Below the pieces are notes generated by a model, which saw nothing but the letters and a program-made list of their open reading frames with translations, did not search any database and was not told the DNA's origin. Of a stretch of 64,000 nt of DNA, positions 44,938 to 54,162 are shown in pieces. The stretch covers positions 1-64,000 of the forward strand of contig NZ_VMHN01000012.1 of assembly GCF_008795955.1 (NCBI RefSeq), written 5' to 3'. How positions within the stretch are numbered: position 1 is the stretch's first letter; every line of letters starts with the position of its first letter. This stretch comes from Marinobacter denitrificans (GTDB lineage: Bacteria; Pseudomonadota; Gammaproteobacteria; Pseudomonadales; Oleiphilaceae). Both the position numbers and the translations under genes were made by a program.

Positions 44938-45339
44938 ATGCAGACTATAAGAAAGCACCTGCGGTACGTATCGTTTTGTATGGCCATCATGATGGCTTTT
45001 GGCACGGTCTGGGCATCGTCTGCATCGGCAGGGATGGTTGGCACTGGCGAACTGCTGACCGAGCAACGCGCCGATCTAGATCGCCAGTCGCTGCTGGACA
45101 TGCTTGAGCGCGACGAAGTGAAAGAGAAGCTTGCAGATATGGGCGTCAGCCAGGAACAGGTGGAGCAACGCATCCAGAACCTGACACCAGCGGAGCTGTC
45201 CACCTTCGAGCAACAACTGGCGGAAGCCCCGGTTGGTGAAGATGTCGTGGGGATTATCGTTCTTTTCCTGCTGGTCTTTATCATCACCGACATGTTGTGT
45301 GCTACCAATATCTATCCCTTCATTAACTGCATCCGGTAG
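44938..45339 (+). CDS. PA2779-family small secreted/membrane protein
   Basis: The 133-residue protein has a signal sequence (1-32, ending ASSASA), a charged helical middle (about 40-95; LLDMLERDEVKEKLADMGVS) and a C-terminal hydrophobic segment (about 100-120). This matches the PA2779-like family, always found next to PA2778-type cysteine peptidases as here. It could be an anchored partner or substrate of that peptidase; function is not known. Confidence 0.82.
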   Translation: MQTIRKHLRYVSFCMAIMMAFGTVWASSASAGMVGTGELLTEQRADLDRQSLLDMLERDEVKEKLADMGVSQEQVEQRIQNLTPAELSTFEQQLAEAPVGEDVVGIIVLFLLVFIITDMLCATNIYPFINCIR

Positions 45340-45351
45340 CGCGCCGACTTC

Positions 45352-46344
45352 GTGACTATTTCCACCCATCCTGGCCTGCTGCGAATCGTTGTCAGTGTTG
45401 CACTGGTAACGATTCTGGCGGGCTGCGCCAGCCGCCCCGAGTGGCCGGAAACAGACCCCCTGAATCAAGCTGCCGGCGTTGATCAACGTCGAGTGCTCGA
45501 ACATGTCCCTTTCTACGCACAGGAACGCTATCAGTGTGGCCCTGCCTCACTGGCCATGATGCTCAACAGTCAGGGCCTGGACACCCATCCGGACGTGCTC
45601 AGGGAACTGGTTTATTTGCCGGGTCGCAAGGGCAGCCTGAAAGTGGAACTGGTGGCGGCCGCTCGCGCTCACGGGCAGCTGGTGTATCCGCTGGACGGTT
45701 CACTGGAAAGCCTGCTGGAAGAAGTGGCCGCCGGTAACCCCGTGCTGGTAATGCAGAATCTGAGGTTTGGCTGGTGGCCCCAATGGCATTTTGCCGTAGT
45801 GATAGGGTTCGATGCCGAAGAGCGGAACATTGTTCTTCATACCGACACACGTGAACGTCATGAGGAAACCCTGGAAGTGTTCACCGCCACCTGGAACCGC
45901 GCAGAAAACTGGGCCGCTGTCATGTTGCCGCCTGACCGGTTGCCGGCAACCGCCGACCCCCTGCGCTACCTGATGTCGGCCAATGACCTGGAGACAACAG
46001 GCCGAACCCTGGCAGCAACCACTGCCTATCAGACGGCAGAACAGACCTGGCCAGACCAGCCAGCCGCTATCATGGGACAGGGGAATATCGCCTGGGGCCA
46101 GGGAGACCCCAAGCTCGCCACGCAGCACTACCTGCGTTTGACGCGAAAGTTTCCCGGTGTGGCCGCCGGCTGGAACAATCTGGCTTATTCATTGGCCGCC
46201 CAGGGCTGTGCCTCCGCTGCTGAAACCGCATCCAGCTGTGCGGCGGCTATCTCACCTGACCGCTTCGACGGGGCGCCCCCGGAAGTACCGGACCACCACA
46301 GCCAGAGCGCCTGCCCGGTACTGGAATGCCCCTCTTCCGATTAA
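45352..46344 (+). CDS. PA2778-family cysteine peptidase lipoprotein with TPR tail
   Basis: The 330-residue protein has a lipobox LAGC (22-25) and a C39-like peptidase domain (about 50-190) with catalytic Cys62 in YQCGPASLAM and His146 in WHFAVVIGFD. A C-terminal TPR-like part follows (about 205-295). This is the PA2778 family, conserved with PA2779 just upstream. The start is a GTG at 45352, twelve bases after the PA2779 stop. It may cleave at double-glycine sites, but no target is known. Confidence 0.83.
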   Translation: MTISTHPGLLRIVVSVALVTILAGCASRPEWPETDPLNQAAGVDQRRVLEHVPFYAQERYQCGPASLAMMLNSQGLDTHPDVLRELVYLPGRKGSLKVELVAAARAHGQLVYPLDGSLESLLEEVAAGNPVLVMQNLRFGWWPQWHFAVVIGFDAEERNIVLHTDTRERHEETLEVFTATWNRAENWAAVMLPPDRLPATADPLRYLMSANDLETTGRTLAATTAYQTAEQTWPDQPAAIMGQGNIAWGQGDPKLATQHYLRLTRKFPGVAAGWNNLAYSLAAQGCASAAETASSCAAAISPDRFDGAPPEVPDHHSQSACPVLECPSSD

Positions 46345-46997
46345 GCCTTCTGGAAAATTGCCACATCCTTGGCCGGAATCTCCAGTAACCAGCCATAGGC
46401 GTTAGCCAGCCACTGCATGGTCGTTTGGCGGTAAAATACGATATGAGTCGGGTCACGCCGGTAATGCCAGTTAGCGAATCGCTCATCGTCAGTCTGGAAA
46501 CAGGTCATCACTCCCAGCAAGCCGCCGGGCACCAGCAGCCTGTCCAACTGACGAAAAATCTCCGCCGGGCTATGCAGATGCTCCACCACTTCCGTGCAGG
46601 TAATAAAATCATACTGCTGCGCCAGTGTGGACGTATCCGGATAGTAAAACGGATCGTAGAGCGCCACCTCCAAACCCGCTTCTCGCAGCATGACCGCCAG
46701 CGCAGGCCCGGGGCCGCAACCAAAGTCCAGGCCCTTGGCTCCGGTCTCCAGTCGTTCGAGTAACGGTCCGGTCAGCTTCGACAGAAAACGGCGATAGCCT
46801 TCGTCCCCGGGATCATTGTGATGCAGATCGTAGACTGCCCTCTCCGCTTGCTCGTCCAGCCAGGCTGACTCATCCATAACCCTTGCCTCACACGTTTCGC
46901 AACGGTGATAGGGAGTGTCATTGATGGTCTGGAAGGGCACCAGTGCGGGTGTCTCACAAACCGGGCAGCGCGCAGTCAATGGGGGCTTCTCCTGCAA
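46341..46997 (-). CDS. Class I SAM methyltransferase with zinc ribbon
   Basis: The 218-residue protein starts with a zinc-ribbon-like pair CPVC (11-14) and HRCETC (around 31-36), followed by a class I methyltransferase domain (about 70-215) with the SAM loop LDFGCGPGPALAVML and VVEHLHSPAEI. Substrate unknown; similar proteins modify small molecules or tRNA. Its stop overlaps the convergent PA2778-like gene by four bases. Confidence 0.8.
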   Translation of the reverse strand: MQEKPPLTARCPVCETPALVPFQTINDTPYHRCETCEARVMDESAWLDEQAERAVYDLHHNDPGDEGYRRFLSKLTGPLLERLETGAKGLDFGCGPGPALAVMLREAGLEVALYDPFYYPDTSTLAQQYDFITCTEVVEHLHSPAEIFRQLDRLLVPGGLLGVMTCFQTDDERFANWHYRRDPTHIVFYRQTTMQWLANAYGWLLEIPAKDVAIFQKA

Positions 46998-47152
46998 AAA
47001 TTAACGATTGTTTCATTGTCATTTCCGGCCATGAAACCAGAACCGTGAACGATGAGCAAAATCCGCTTCCGAAACCCTGCTTATACTGACGCCATCACAG
47101 TGAACAACTGTACGCCGAAAGCGACAGTTCCATTAACAGAAGGGTCCCTATC

Positions 47153-48187
47153 ATGGAACGAATGGTGGAAACTTCCAGCCGTATGGCTCTCGAAGTCCCC
47201 ATTATCTCCGCTCGTTATGCCCGGCAGTTTATACGGTTTATGGAGCGACGGGGCGTCAAGCGCCACGCCATACTTGGCGATACCGGTATAACCAGCGAAC
47301 TGCTGGACAACCCGGATGCGTGCCTGTCCATGAGCCAGGTGCTCCAGTTACTGGGCAAGGCCGAATGGTTGATGGGTGACGAACGGGCTGCTTTTCAGTT
47401 CGGCCAGCAACTGGACCTCCCGGCCCACGGGCTACTGGGCTTCGCCGTGTTGGGTCAGGAGAACCCGCGTAGGCTGATCAGCATGATTGTGCAGTACCTC
47501 CGGGTTGGCCTGCCACTGATGGATATGGACCTCAGCTCTACCGGTTCCACTTTCCGTATCCGACTGCACGACAACTGGGGCCTGGAAGAGCTTCGCCCCT
47601 GCCTGACCAAGATCTACATGGGCAGTATCCACCGCATATCGTCCCAGGTCTGCACGCATTTCTGTTTCGAGTTCGATTTTGAAACCGGGCTGAGCACCGA
47701 ACAATGGAACACCGTTGCCAGCGATTGCGAATTCCGCTTCAACGCCCCTGCCAGCCAGGTCACCATGCCCCTTTCCGGGCGACCGATACGAAACGACGAA
47801 ACCGGGCTGGAGTTCATTCTCGCCAACGCCCGCTCCCGCGAACGGGAACCCTCCGAACAAGCCGATGAAACCGTTATGCAGGTTCGGGAAATGATCATGA
47901 GCCAGCCCGGCCGACCGTGCACTATGGATAACCTCGCCCGCCGCCTCGACATGAGCCCTCGCACTCTGCGCCAGCACCTTGCCACTGCGGGAACGTCATT
48001 CAGAGAACTGCGGAACGAGATTCGCCAGAACTTTGCCACCCTGTACCTGACCGACACCGCCGTTCCACTGGACTCCATTGCCGAAAAGCTGGGGTTCAGC
48101 GACCAGGCGGGATTCACCAAGGCTTACCGTTCCTGGACCGGGCACACCCCGGGTGACATTCGCCGGCAGTCGCGAGACCGGAAATAA
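47153..48187 (+). CDS. AraC-family regulator
   Basis: The 344-residue protein has an N-terminal ligand-binding domain of the arabinose-binding-like class (about 15-200) and a C-terminal pair of helix-turn-helix motifs (about 240-340): MDNLARRLDMSPRTLRQHLA and IAEKLGFSDQAGFTKAYRSW. Regulators of this type often control lipid or aromatic catabolism. AAGGG precedes the ATG at 47153. No clear target adjoins it; the next gene lies 268 bases downstream. Confidence 0.85.
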   Translation: MERMVETSSRMALEVPIISARYARQFIRFMERRGVKRHAILGDTGITSELLDNPDACLSMSQVLQLLGKAEWLMGDERAAFQFGQQLDLPAHGLLGFAVLGQENPRRLISMIVQYLRVGLPLMDMDLSSTGSTFRIRLHDNWGLEELRPCLTKIYMGSIHRISSQVCTHFCFEFDFETGLSTEQWNTVASDCEFRFNAPASQVTMPLSGRPIRNDETGLEFILANARSREREPSEQADETVMQVREMIMSQPGRPCTMDNLARRLDMSPRTLRQHLATAGTSFRELRNEIRQNFATLYLTDTAVPLDSIAEKLGFSDQAGFTKAYRSWTGHTPGDIRRQSRDRK

Positions 48188-48455
48188 TCCCTTACCCGTG
48201 CCCCCTACCCGGCCAACGAGGATTTGAAGAGCGTCACGAAAACAGAAATTCCCCCGTTTTCTCTCCGCTTTGGACAAAAACCCTGCCGGCCATAGCAATG
48301 ACCCTGTCCGGCCTCCGGCGGCCTAATACAACGGCGTAGGGGATTAACCTGCTGCGCTTTCATAAAGGGAATGATTGCAAGACCGATACCGCAGTCCTCA
48401 TCGGTGATTTCTGCATACCCATACAACAAAGACTGAAACCCTAGAGGACGAACTC

Positions 48456-50267
48456 ATGAAACTCAGGAAACCCAACAAAAGCGTCCGCACGCTCGGTACT
48501 GCAATAGCAGCCGCGGCGCTGATGACCGGTGGCGGCAATGCCTTTGCCGAACCCGTGTCACTGGAACTGGAATTCACCTGCCCTTTCCCACTGATCGGTG
48601 ACCAGCCGATTCGCGCCCAGATCAGCGCCGATGTACCCACCCAGGCAACGGTGGGTGAGCCGACTCCGGAGTTCACGGTCGATGCGCTGACAACGGTTAA
48701 CGAAGATTCGCGCCTGGGCCTCAAACTGGTGGGCTCTGCCACCATTGAGGGCACCGCCACCAATGAAACCACCGTGGTCACACCAAACCGGGAAATTGAC
48801 CTGACGGTACCGCTGACCATTCCCCAGTCACCGATTCCCGACGAAACCGGCGAATTTACCGTACCGGCACAGGGCACCTCCCCCGCTATCACATTTAACG
48901 AGGACGATGTTGGCGAAGCTGTCATTTCCATTGGTGGCCTTACTCTCGACATGATTGCCCGTGTTGAGAACGGTGACATTGCGCCGGCACCCATTGGTGA
49001 ATTCACCTCGGCATGTGTACAGAACCCGGGGCAGGACAATATCCTGCAAACCCTGCAAGTGGTGCCCGACGAGCAGTTTGAGCCACGCATTGCCGTCAGC
49101 CCGGAGAATATCGACTTCGGCAACGTTCAGGCCGGCACCACTGCAGAGGAAGTGGTTACCATTTCCAACACTGGCCAGGCTGAACTTGGCATCAACAGCA
49201 TCAGCCTCGGTGGCGGCGACGCCTCGGCCTATACCCAGACCAACAGCTGCACAACCGTTGCCGCGGGCGAGAGCTGTGATGTCGCCGTTACCTATATCCC
49301 CGATGGCGAAGGAGACCAGAATGCGGTCCTGACCATTGAATCCGGTGATACCGAGAACCCGGTTGTGGACGTACCACTAACGGGTACCAGCGTACTGGCC
49401 CCAGTACCGGAAATCGTTGTAACTCCCGAAGACATCAGCTTCGGCACCGTGAAGCTGGGTGAAACTGCGTCTGCGGAAGTCACTATTTCCAATGAAGGCA
49501 ATGAATCGCTGATGATCAACGGTATCGATCTCAGTGGCACCAACAGCGGTGATTTCATTCAGACCAACGACTGCACCACCGTCGCGCCTGACGAAAGCTG
49601 CACCGTCGCCATCAGCTTTACACCCTCTGCGGCGGGTGGCCGAACCGCTACGCTGGACATTACCTCCGATGACCCGGCCACCCCGGACGTTTCAGTACCA
49701 CTGAGTGGTCAGGGCGACGATGGCAGCGGTGAAACCCTCGAGGTTCTCCTGGACCTGGCAGGACAAACCGACATCAAGGCCTCCGGCAGTTCACTACCGC
49801 TGTCAGGCAGCATCGCAACACAGCTGGAGCTGGCTACCGGCATGTTCGAGGCGGACCTTGCACTGGATCCCACACAGGGACAGTTCAAGATTCCACTGCT
49901 GTTCAAGAGCCTCACGGCCAATGCCAGGGTGGAGTTCGAACAGGCCGATGTCACCACCGGCACGCTGGTGGACGGCAACCTGACCGCCAACTCTTCACTC
50001 TATGTGAAAGTTCCGAAAGTTACGGTTCGCCTCTTCGGCCTGAAAATTCCAGTAGGTGGCGGCAACGACTGCCGCACGGCCGACCCGGTAAGTATCGGCC
50101 TGGAATCAGTGGAAGGCACCAACTTCTCGCTGTCTGAAGGTGGTGATGTAACCGGCAACTACGACCTGCCACCGCTCGCGAACTGCGGTCCGCTGACCGA
50201 CGTTCTGAACCAGTTCCTCGCCGGTCCGGACAATGGCATTGATCTGACATTGACCCCGAACCTCTGA
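48456..50267 (+). CDS. Secreted choice-of-anchor D (ASH-type Ig-like) repeat protein
   Basis: The 603-residue exported protein has a signal peptide (about 1-31, cleavage near AFA). An N-terminal beta-rich domain follows (about 32-200), then two ASH/choice-of-anchor-D Ig-like repeats (about 205-310 and 315-425; each with a FGNVQAG or FGTVKLGETASAEVTISN block and a CTTVA-x2-ESC cysteine pair), then a C-terminal domain (about 430-603). The Ig-like repeats suggest a surface or periplasmic structural role. It starts a two-gene unit with the next protein. Function unknown. Confidence 0.75.
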   Translation: MKLRKPNKSVRTLGTAIAAAALMTGGGNAFAEPVSLELEFTCPFPLIGDQPIRAQISADVPTQATVGEPTPEFTVDALTTVNEDSRLGLKLVGSATIEGTATNETTVVTPNREIDLTVPLTIPQSPIPDETGEFTVPAQGTSPAITFNEDDVGEAVISIGGLTLDMIARVENGDIAPAPIGEFTSACVQNPGQDNILQTLQVVPDEQFEPRIAVSPENIDFGNVQAGTTAEEVVTISNTGQAELGINSISLGGGDASAYTQTNSCTTVAAGESCDVAVTYIPDGEGDQNAVLTIESGDTENPVVDVPLTGTSVLAPVPEIVVTPEDISFGTVKLGETASAEVTISNEGNESLMINGIDLSGTNSGDFIQTNDCTTVAPDESCTVAISFTPSAAGGRTATLDITSDDPATPDVSVPLSGQGDDGSGETLEVLLDLAGQTDIKASGSSLPLSGSIATQLELATGMFEADLALDPTQGQFKIPLLFKSLTANARVEFEQADVTTGTLVDGNLTANSSLYVKVPKVTVRLFGLKIPVGGGNDCRTADPVSIGLESVEGTNFSLSEGGDVTGNYDLPPLANCGPLTDVLNQFLAGPDNGIDLTLTPNL

Positions 50268-50273
50268 GGAAAG

Positions 50274-50302
50274 TCCGGGAGGTCGTGAAACGGCCTCCCG
50301 GA
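50274..50302. terminator. Intercistronic hairpin
   Basis: TCCGGGAGG (50274-50282) and CCTCCCGGA (50294-50302) form a perfect 9-bp stem with an 11-base loop, directly between the choice-of-anchor protein stop and the next ribosome-binding site. No T run follows. It may stabilise the upstream mRNA or reduce read-through, setting a ratio of the two proteins. Confidence 0.55.
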
Positions 50303-50332
50303 ACAATAACAACACCAGGAAGGATGATAACA

Positions 50333-51157
50333 ATGACAAGCCTGAAGAAATCAGCGTTAGTGTTAGCCATAGCCGGCCTGCCCCTGAGCGGGCATGCCGA
50401 ACTCAAACCACTGCATGACTCCGATATGGGACAGATCACCGGTCAGGCCGGTGTCACCATCGAACTCGAAACCCGGGTCACCATGGACGAGTTCACCTAT
50501 ACCGATGAAGGTACGCTGGGCATCAGTGATATCTTTGTTGGGGGTGCTGACCGTATCGACATGTTCGAGGAATTCACCTCGGGGCGGGATGCCATATTTG
50601 GCACCAGCAGCACGGACCTGATCGACAACATCAAGATTGATTTTGATATTGCCGACGACGGCGATGCCATCATCAACGTATTTCCCATTACTGCACGCCC
50701 AGTGGATTTTGCCGTCCGTACCGGTGCGTGGGAACTGCGAGGCAACGGGGGTGAAAGCACGTTGCTGGCGGATAACTTCTCGGCAGAAGGCCTCATTCTC
50801 CAGGCCCGGGCAACAGTGGACACCGATACCGACACGCTGAACCTGACCACCCGTTTCGCCATTGACGAACTGGAAATGGATGTGCCGTTCCTGGCCATGG
50901 GAATTCGTGACATGCGCATCACCGGCGCCGGTTACGACCCGGACAACCCGTCGTTACTGCCGCTGTTTACCCTTGTGGACATGGATATCTATAAAGATGC
51001 CAACGCAGCCGGGGTCGACAGTCTCGCGATCGACATCAACACCTTCGAAGCCGACATGTCTATTGGCCAGGTACTGGTTGGTGGAACATCCATCGGATCG
51101 GTGGCACTGGATGACCTGTCCATCCGCAACACATCCATGCGGGTGTACGGCCACTGA
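50333..51157 (+). CDS. DUF6160-like secreted beta-rich protein
   Basis: The 274-residue protein has a signal peptide (about 1-21, cleavage after GHA) and then LKPLHDSDMGQITGQAGVTI, the typical start of DUF6160-like exported proteins. The rest is a beta-rich domain of repetitive D/T/I segments without catalytic motifs. I start at 50333 behind AGGAAGGA; an upstream in-frame start lies inside the hairpin. Second gene of a pair with the choice-of-anchor protein. Function unknown; both are probably exported and act together. Confidence 0.75.
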   Translation: MTSLKKSALVLAIAGLPLSGHAELKPLHDSDMGQITGQAGVTIELETRVTMDEFTYTDEGTLGISDIFVGGADRIDMFEEFTSGRDAIFGTSSTDLIDNIKIDFDIADDGDAIINVFPITARPVDFAVRTGAWELRGNGGESTLLADNFSAEGLILQARATVDTDTDTLNLTTRFAIDELEMDVPFLAMGIRDMRITGAGYDPDNPSLLPLFTLVDMDIYKDANAAGVDSLAIDINTFEADMSIGQVLVGGTSIGSVALDDLSIRNTSMRVYGH

Positions 51158-51165
51158 TGGCCCAA

Positions 51166-51191
51166 GCTCTCCGGGCGCGGGTCCGGGGAGC
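51166..51191. terminator. Hairpin between convergent genes
   Basis: GCTCTCCGG (51166-51174) pairs with CCGGGGAGC (51183-51191), one G-T wobble, just after the DUF6160-like stop and before the convergent DUF2007 gene. No T run, so efficiency is uncertain. Confidence 0.4.
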
Positions 51192-51212
51192 CAACCTGCA
51201 CAGCAAGCCGGT

Positions 51213-51530
51213 TTACAACGCGCCGAACAGGACCACCATTACCACCGCCAGGAACAACAAAAACCAGGTCGCGTAGCGATTGGCCCGGTCTTCAACCTCG
51301 TCTGAAGGGGTCGCCGGGGGTGTAGCAGCTTCGTATTCGGCGACGAGGGCGCGAGCCTGCACGTAGTCTTCATCCTCCACATGAACATTGGTAAAACCGG
51401 CAGCTCCGATCTCCCCCATGGCACCTTGCAGATAGTGCCCGCCCACGTGGGTCTCGATGCCCCTTGATTGCAGCAGGCCTGCGACAATATGGGCTTCCGC
51501 AAGGTCGCGGGCTCGATAGGCTATTTGCAT
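51213..51530 (-). CDS. DUF2007-domain protein
   Basis: The 105-residue protein has a DUF2007 ferredoxin-like domain (about 1-65; ARDLAEAHIVAGLLQSRGIE, then VHVEDEDYVQARALVAE) and a single C-terminal membrane helix (about 85-103). The domain resembles signal-transducing PII-like folds, but no function is known. Monocistronic, convergent with the DUF6160-like gene. Confidence 0.8.
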   Translation of the reverse strand: MQIAYRARDLAEAHIVAGLLQSRGIETHVGGHYLQGAMGEIGAAGFTNVHVEDEDYVQARALVAEYEAATPPATPSDEVEDRANRYATWFLLFLAVVMVVLFGAL

Positions 51531-51606
51531 TGCAGGCTCCGCAGGTTCAGGGACATCCTTGACTGAACCCTAGCCTGAATGCTGCTATTCGTCGACCTTC
51601 ACCGGT

Positions 51607-51984
51607 TTACTTCGGCATGCGGCCGGTTCTTTCCAGCCGCTCACCTACCCATTTATGGTAAAGGTGGGCCAGTGCAGGCCTGATGACCGGCAGACCGATC
51701 AGCCAGGCGAGCGGTTTCAAAAGCCACACCCTAGACATCAGCAGGATATAGGCATCCAGCTCACGATGAATATTGCCGCGACTGTCTTCCACGTGCAGTT
51801 CCTGAAGTGCGGCTTCCGGATCTATTCCCCGCTGCCGGAGCTCATCGTCCCGGCCGGTGATATCAACCCACTCTACTGATTCGCCGGTCTTACCCGCCAG
51901 TCGCTCGTAGATCTTGCGGTCCTTGACGCAGCTTGGACAGGCGCCATCATAAAACACTCGAAGCTGATCTTCTGAGGCGGTCAT
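51607..51984 (-). CDS. DCC-family thiol-disulfide oxidoreductase (DUF393)
   Basis: The 125-residue protein has the DCC motif in FYDGACPSCVKDR (CPSC, the redox pair in a thioredoxin-like fold) and the family's C-terminal helix pair. I start at 51984, with GGAG seven bases upstream; longer frames add unlikely residues. It lies divergent from the ECF42 sigma factor gene, with a Fur-like site between them, so iron may control one or both. Confidence 0.83.
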   Translation of the reverse strand: MTASEDQLRVFYDGACPSCVKDRKIYERLAGKTGESVEWVDITGRDDELRQRGIDPEAALQELHVEDSRGNIHRELDAYILLMSRVWLLKPLAWLIGLPVIRPALAHLYHKWVGERLERTGRMPK

Positions 51985-52043
51985 AGCGCTCTCCATTTTC
52001 TGAATGGTATTTCTTGCATTGCATTCACTTGAATACACAATAA

Positions 52044-52062
52044 AACAATGATTATTGTTATC
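52044..52062. promoter_or_regulatory. Fur-like box
   Basis: On the minus strand the 19 bases read GATAACAATAATCATTGTT, 15 of 19 matching the Fur consensus GATAATGATAATCATTATC. It lies in the short region between the divergent DUF393 gene (start 51984) and the ECF42 gene (start 52107), where it could repress either promoter. AT-rich sequence raises the chance of coincidence. Confidence 0.5.
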
Positions 52063-52106
52063 AAAATGGCCAAGGCACTCGCCACAAGGAACCAGGTGTA
52101 GCCACC

Positions 52107-53333
52107 ATGAACACAAGCAGGCATATCAACGACATTTACAAACAGCATTCCCGCCGGGTGCAGGCCACCCTGATACGCTTGCTTGGCGATTTCGACCTCG
52201 CAGAGGAGGCCACCCAGGAAGCCTTCACTGCAGCGCTCAAACAGTGGCCGGACCAGGGAGTTCCGGAGAACCCGTCAGCCTGGCTCATAACAGCCGGCCA
52301 CCGGCGGGGCATCGACCTTATCCGCCGACGCCAGACAGCGAGGCAAAATCAGCCCCTGCTCGCTGAGGATGAGCATGCCACACCTGAGGCAGACACCGAC
52401 CGCATCGATGACGACATGCTGCGGCTGATCTTCACCTGTTGCCACCCCGGCCTGGCCACAGAGGCTCAACTGGCGTTGACCCTACGGGAAGTATGCGGGC
52501 TGACCACGGAGCAGGTCGCAAGTGCCCTGCTGCAGAAACCCGCCACGACTGCCCAGCGGATCGTCCGCGCCAAACGCAAGATAAAGGAAGCCAAAATCCC
52601 CTACGAGGTGCCGGAACGCCGGGAATTACCTGAACGTGTCCAGAGTGTTCTGAAAGTCATCTACCTGATATTTAACGAGGGGTATTCTTCCAGTTCAGGC
52701 GATGGGATCGTAAACCTCAACCTGGCCAGAGAGGCAATCCGTCTCACCAGCCTGCTGGCCGAATTGCTGCCAGAGGGGGAAGTCTTTGGTCTGCTTGCGC
52801 TGATGCTGCTTCACGATTCACGCCGCAGCGCCAGACAGGATGAAAACGGTGATCTGATTACCCTGGAAGAACAGAATCGGGATCTGTGGGACCGCGAGCA
52901 GATCCATTCAGGCCTGGCAGCGCTGACACAAGCCCTGCAACTGACCCCGACCGCCCCCTATACCCTTCAGGCCTCGATCGCAGCGGCTCATGCGCAAGCC
53001 GGTGGTACCGAAGACACCGACTGGTCGCGCATCGCACGGCTTTACGAGGTGCTCTATCAGGAAGTCCCTTCCCCGGTCATCGCCCTGAACCGTGCTGTGG
53101 CCGTCGCCATGCGGGACACCCCGGAAGATGGCCTCAAGCTCATTGACGAGCTTGCCAGCCACAAGGCCATCCAGAACTACTACCTGTTCCATGCCGCCCG
53201 AGCCGATCTCTATCGCCGGTCAGGAGATCTGTCATCGGCACGAGCGGCCTACCAGCGAGCACTCGCCCTTACCCAACAGGGCCCGGAACAGCGATTCCTG
53301 AACCAGAGACTGACGCAACTGGACAGCGCCTGA
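52107..53333 (+). CDS. ECF42-type RNA polymerase sigma factor
   Basis: The 408-residue protein has sigma-70 region 2 (about 10-75) and region 4 (about 110-165) like other ECF factors, then a long TPR-like C-terminal domain (about 180-400; PEDGLKLIDELASHKAIQNYY). This extended form is typical of ECF42, which has no anti-sigma factor and instead uses its own C-terminal domain for control. ECF42 genes are linked to DGPF-motif genes, and one follows here 81 bases downstream. Confidence 0.88.
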   Translation: MNTSRHINDIYKQHSRRVQATLIRLLGDFDLAEEATQEAFTAALKQWPDQGVPENPSAWLITAGHRRGIDLIRRRQTARQNQPLLAEDEHATPEADTDRIDDDMLRLIFTCCHPGLATEAQLALTLREVCGLTTEQVASALLQKPATTAQRIVRAKRKIKEAKIPYEVPERRELPERVQSVLKVIYLIFNEGYSSSSGDGIVNLNLAREAIRLTSLLAELLPEGEVFGLLALMLLHDSRRSARQDENGDLITLEEQNRDLWDREQIHSGLAALTQALQLTPTAPYTLQASIAAAHAQAGGTEDTDWSRIARLYEVLYQEVPSPVIALNRAVAVAMRDTPEDGLKLIDELASHKAIQNYYLFHAARADLYRRSGDLSSARAAYQRALALTQQGPEQRFLNQRLTQLDSA

Positions 53334-53413
53334 TAAAAAATTTCCGCAGTTGTCGATCTGCCGGTCTCGCAGACGACTTACTGATACACCCCCAGACAGA
53401 CAGGCTGAACACT

Positions 53414-53773
53414 ATGAAATACGTAGCACTGGTTTATTACCAGGAAAGCATTATCAACCGCATGAGTGAACAGGAGTGGCATGACCTCAACCAGGAGTGC
53501 ATTGCGGGTGTGGAAAGGCTCACCGAGCAGGGCAAGTACGTGACTGGGCAGCCACTGCAACCGATTGAGACGGCTACTACGGTGAGGGTAAGGGACGACG
53601 AAGTACTGATTTCAGACGGCCCGTTTGCCGAAACCAAGGAACAATTGGCCGGCTTCTACCTGCTGGATGCCAACGACCTGAACGAGGCGTTGCAACTGGC
53701 CAGCCGTATTCCTCCAGCGCGCTTCGGTAGCATTGAAGTCAGGCCGGTGCGGGAACTTCCCCCGAAAGACTGA
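53414..53773 (+). CDS. YciI-like DGPF-domain protein
   Basis: The 119-residue protein is a ferredoxin-like YciI-family member with the DGPFAETKEQLAGFYLL motif that names the DGPF family. These genes are the usual targets and partners of ECF42 sigma factors, as upstream here. Enzymatic role not known. A short gap separates it from the DUF1428 gene, which may belong to the same transcript. Confidence 0.88.
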   Translation: MKYVALVYYQESIINRMSEQEWHDLNQECIAGVERLTEQGKYVTGQPLQPIETATTVRVRDDEVLISDGPFAETKEQLAGFYLLDANDLNEALQLASRIPPARFGSIEVRPVRELPPKD

Positions 53774-53789
53774 AGAAAGGAGAAACCCG

Positions 53790-54143
53790 ATGACTTATGT
53801 CGACGGATTTGTAGCAGCGGTGCCGACCGCCAACAAGGAAAAATACATCAAACACGCCAGCGACGCGGCTGCAGTTTTCAAGGATCACGGTGCCCTCAAA
53901 CTGGTGGAATGCTGGGGCGACGATGTCCCCGATGGCGAAGTCACCTCCTTCCCCATGGCTGTTCAGTGCAAGCCGGATGAGACCGTGGTGTTCTCCTGGA
54001 TCCTTTGGCCCTCCCGGGAAGCCAGGAACAGGGGCATGGCGAAAGTCATGGAAGACCCCCGCATTCAGCCCAATGTAAACCCCATGCCGTTCGATGGCAA
54101 GCGGCTGATTTATGGTGGTTTTGAGACGGTAGTGGAGGAGTAG
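53790..54143 (+). CDS. DUF1428-family protein
   Basis: The 117-residue protein is a member of the DUF1428 family (YDGF-type start, YVDGFVAAVP, then CWGDDVPDGEVTSFP and GGFETVVEE), dimeric alpha-beta barrel proteins without a known reaction. Its ATG at 53790 follows AAAGGAG by seven bases and lies 16 bases after the DGPF gene, so it likely belongs to the ECF42 unit. Confidence 0.87.
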   Translation: MTYVDGFVAAVPTANKEKYIKHASDAAAVFKDHGALKLVECWGDDVPDGEVTSFPMAVQCKPDETVVFSWILWPSREARNRGMAKVMEDPRIQPNVNPMPFDGKRLIYGGFETVVEE

Positions 54144-54162
54144 AAGGCTGTGAAAGTACCGT

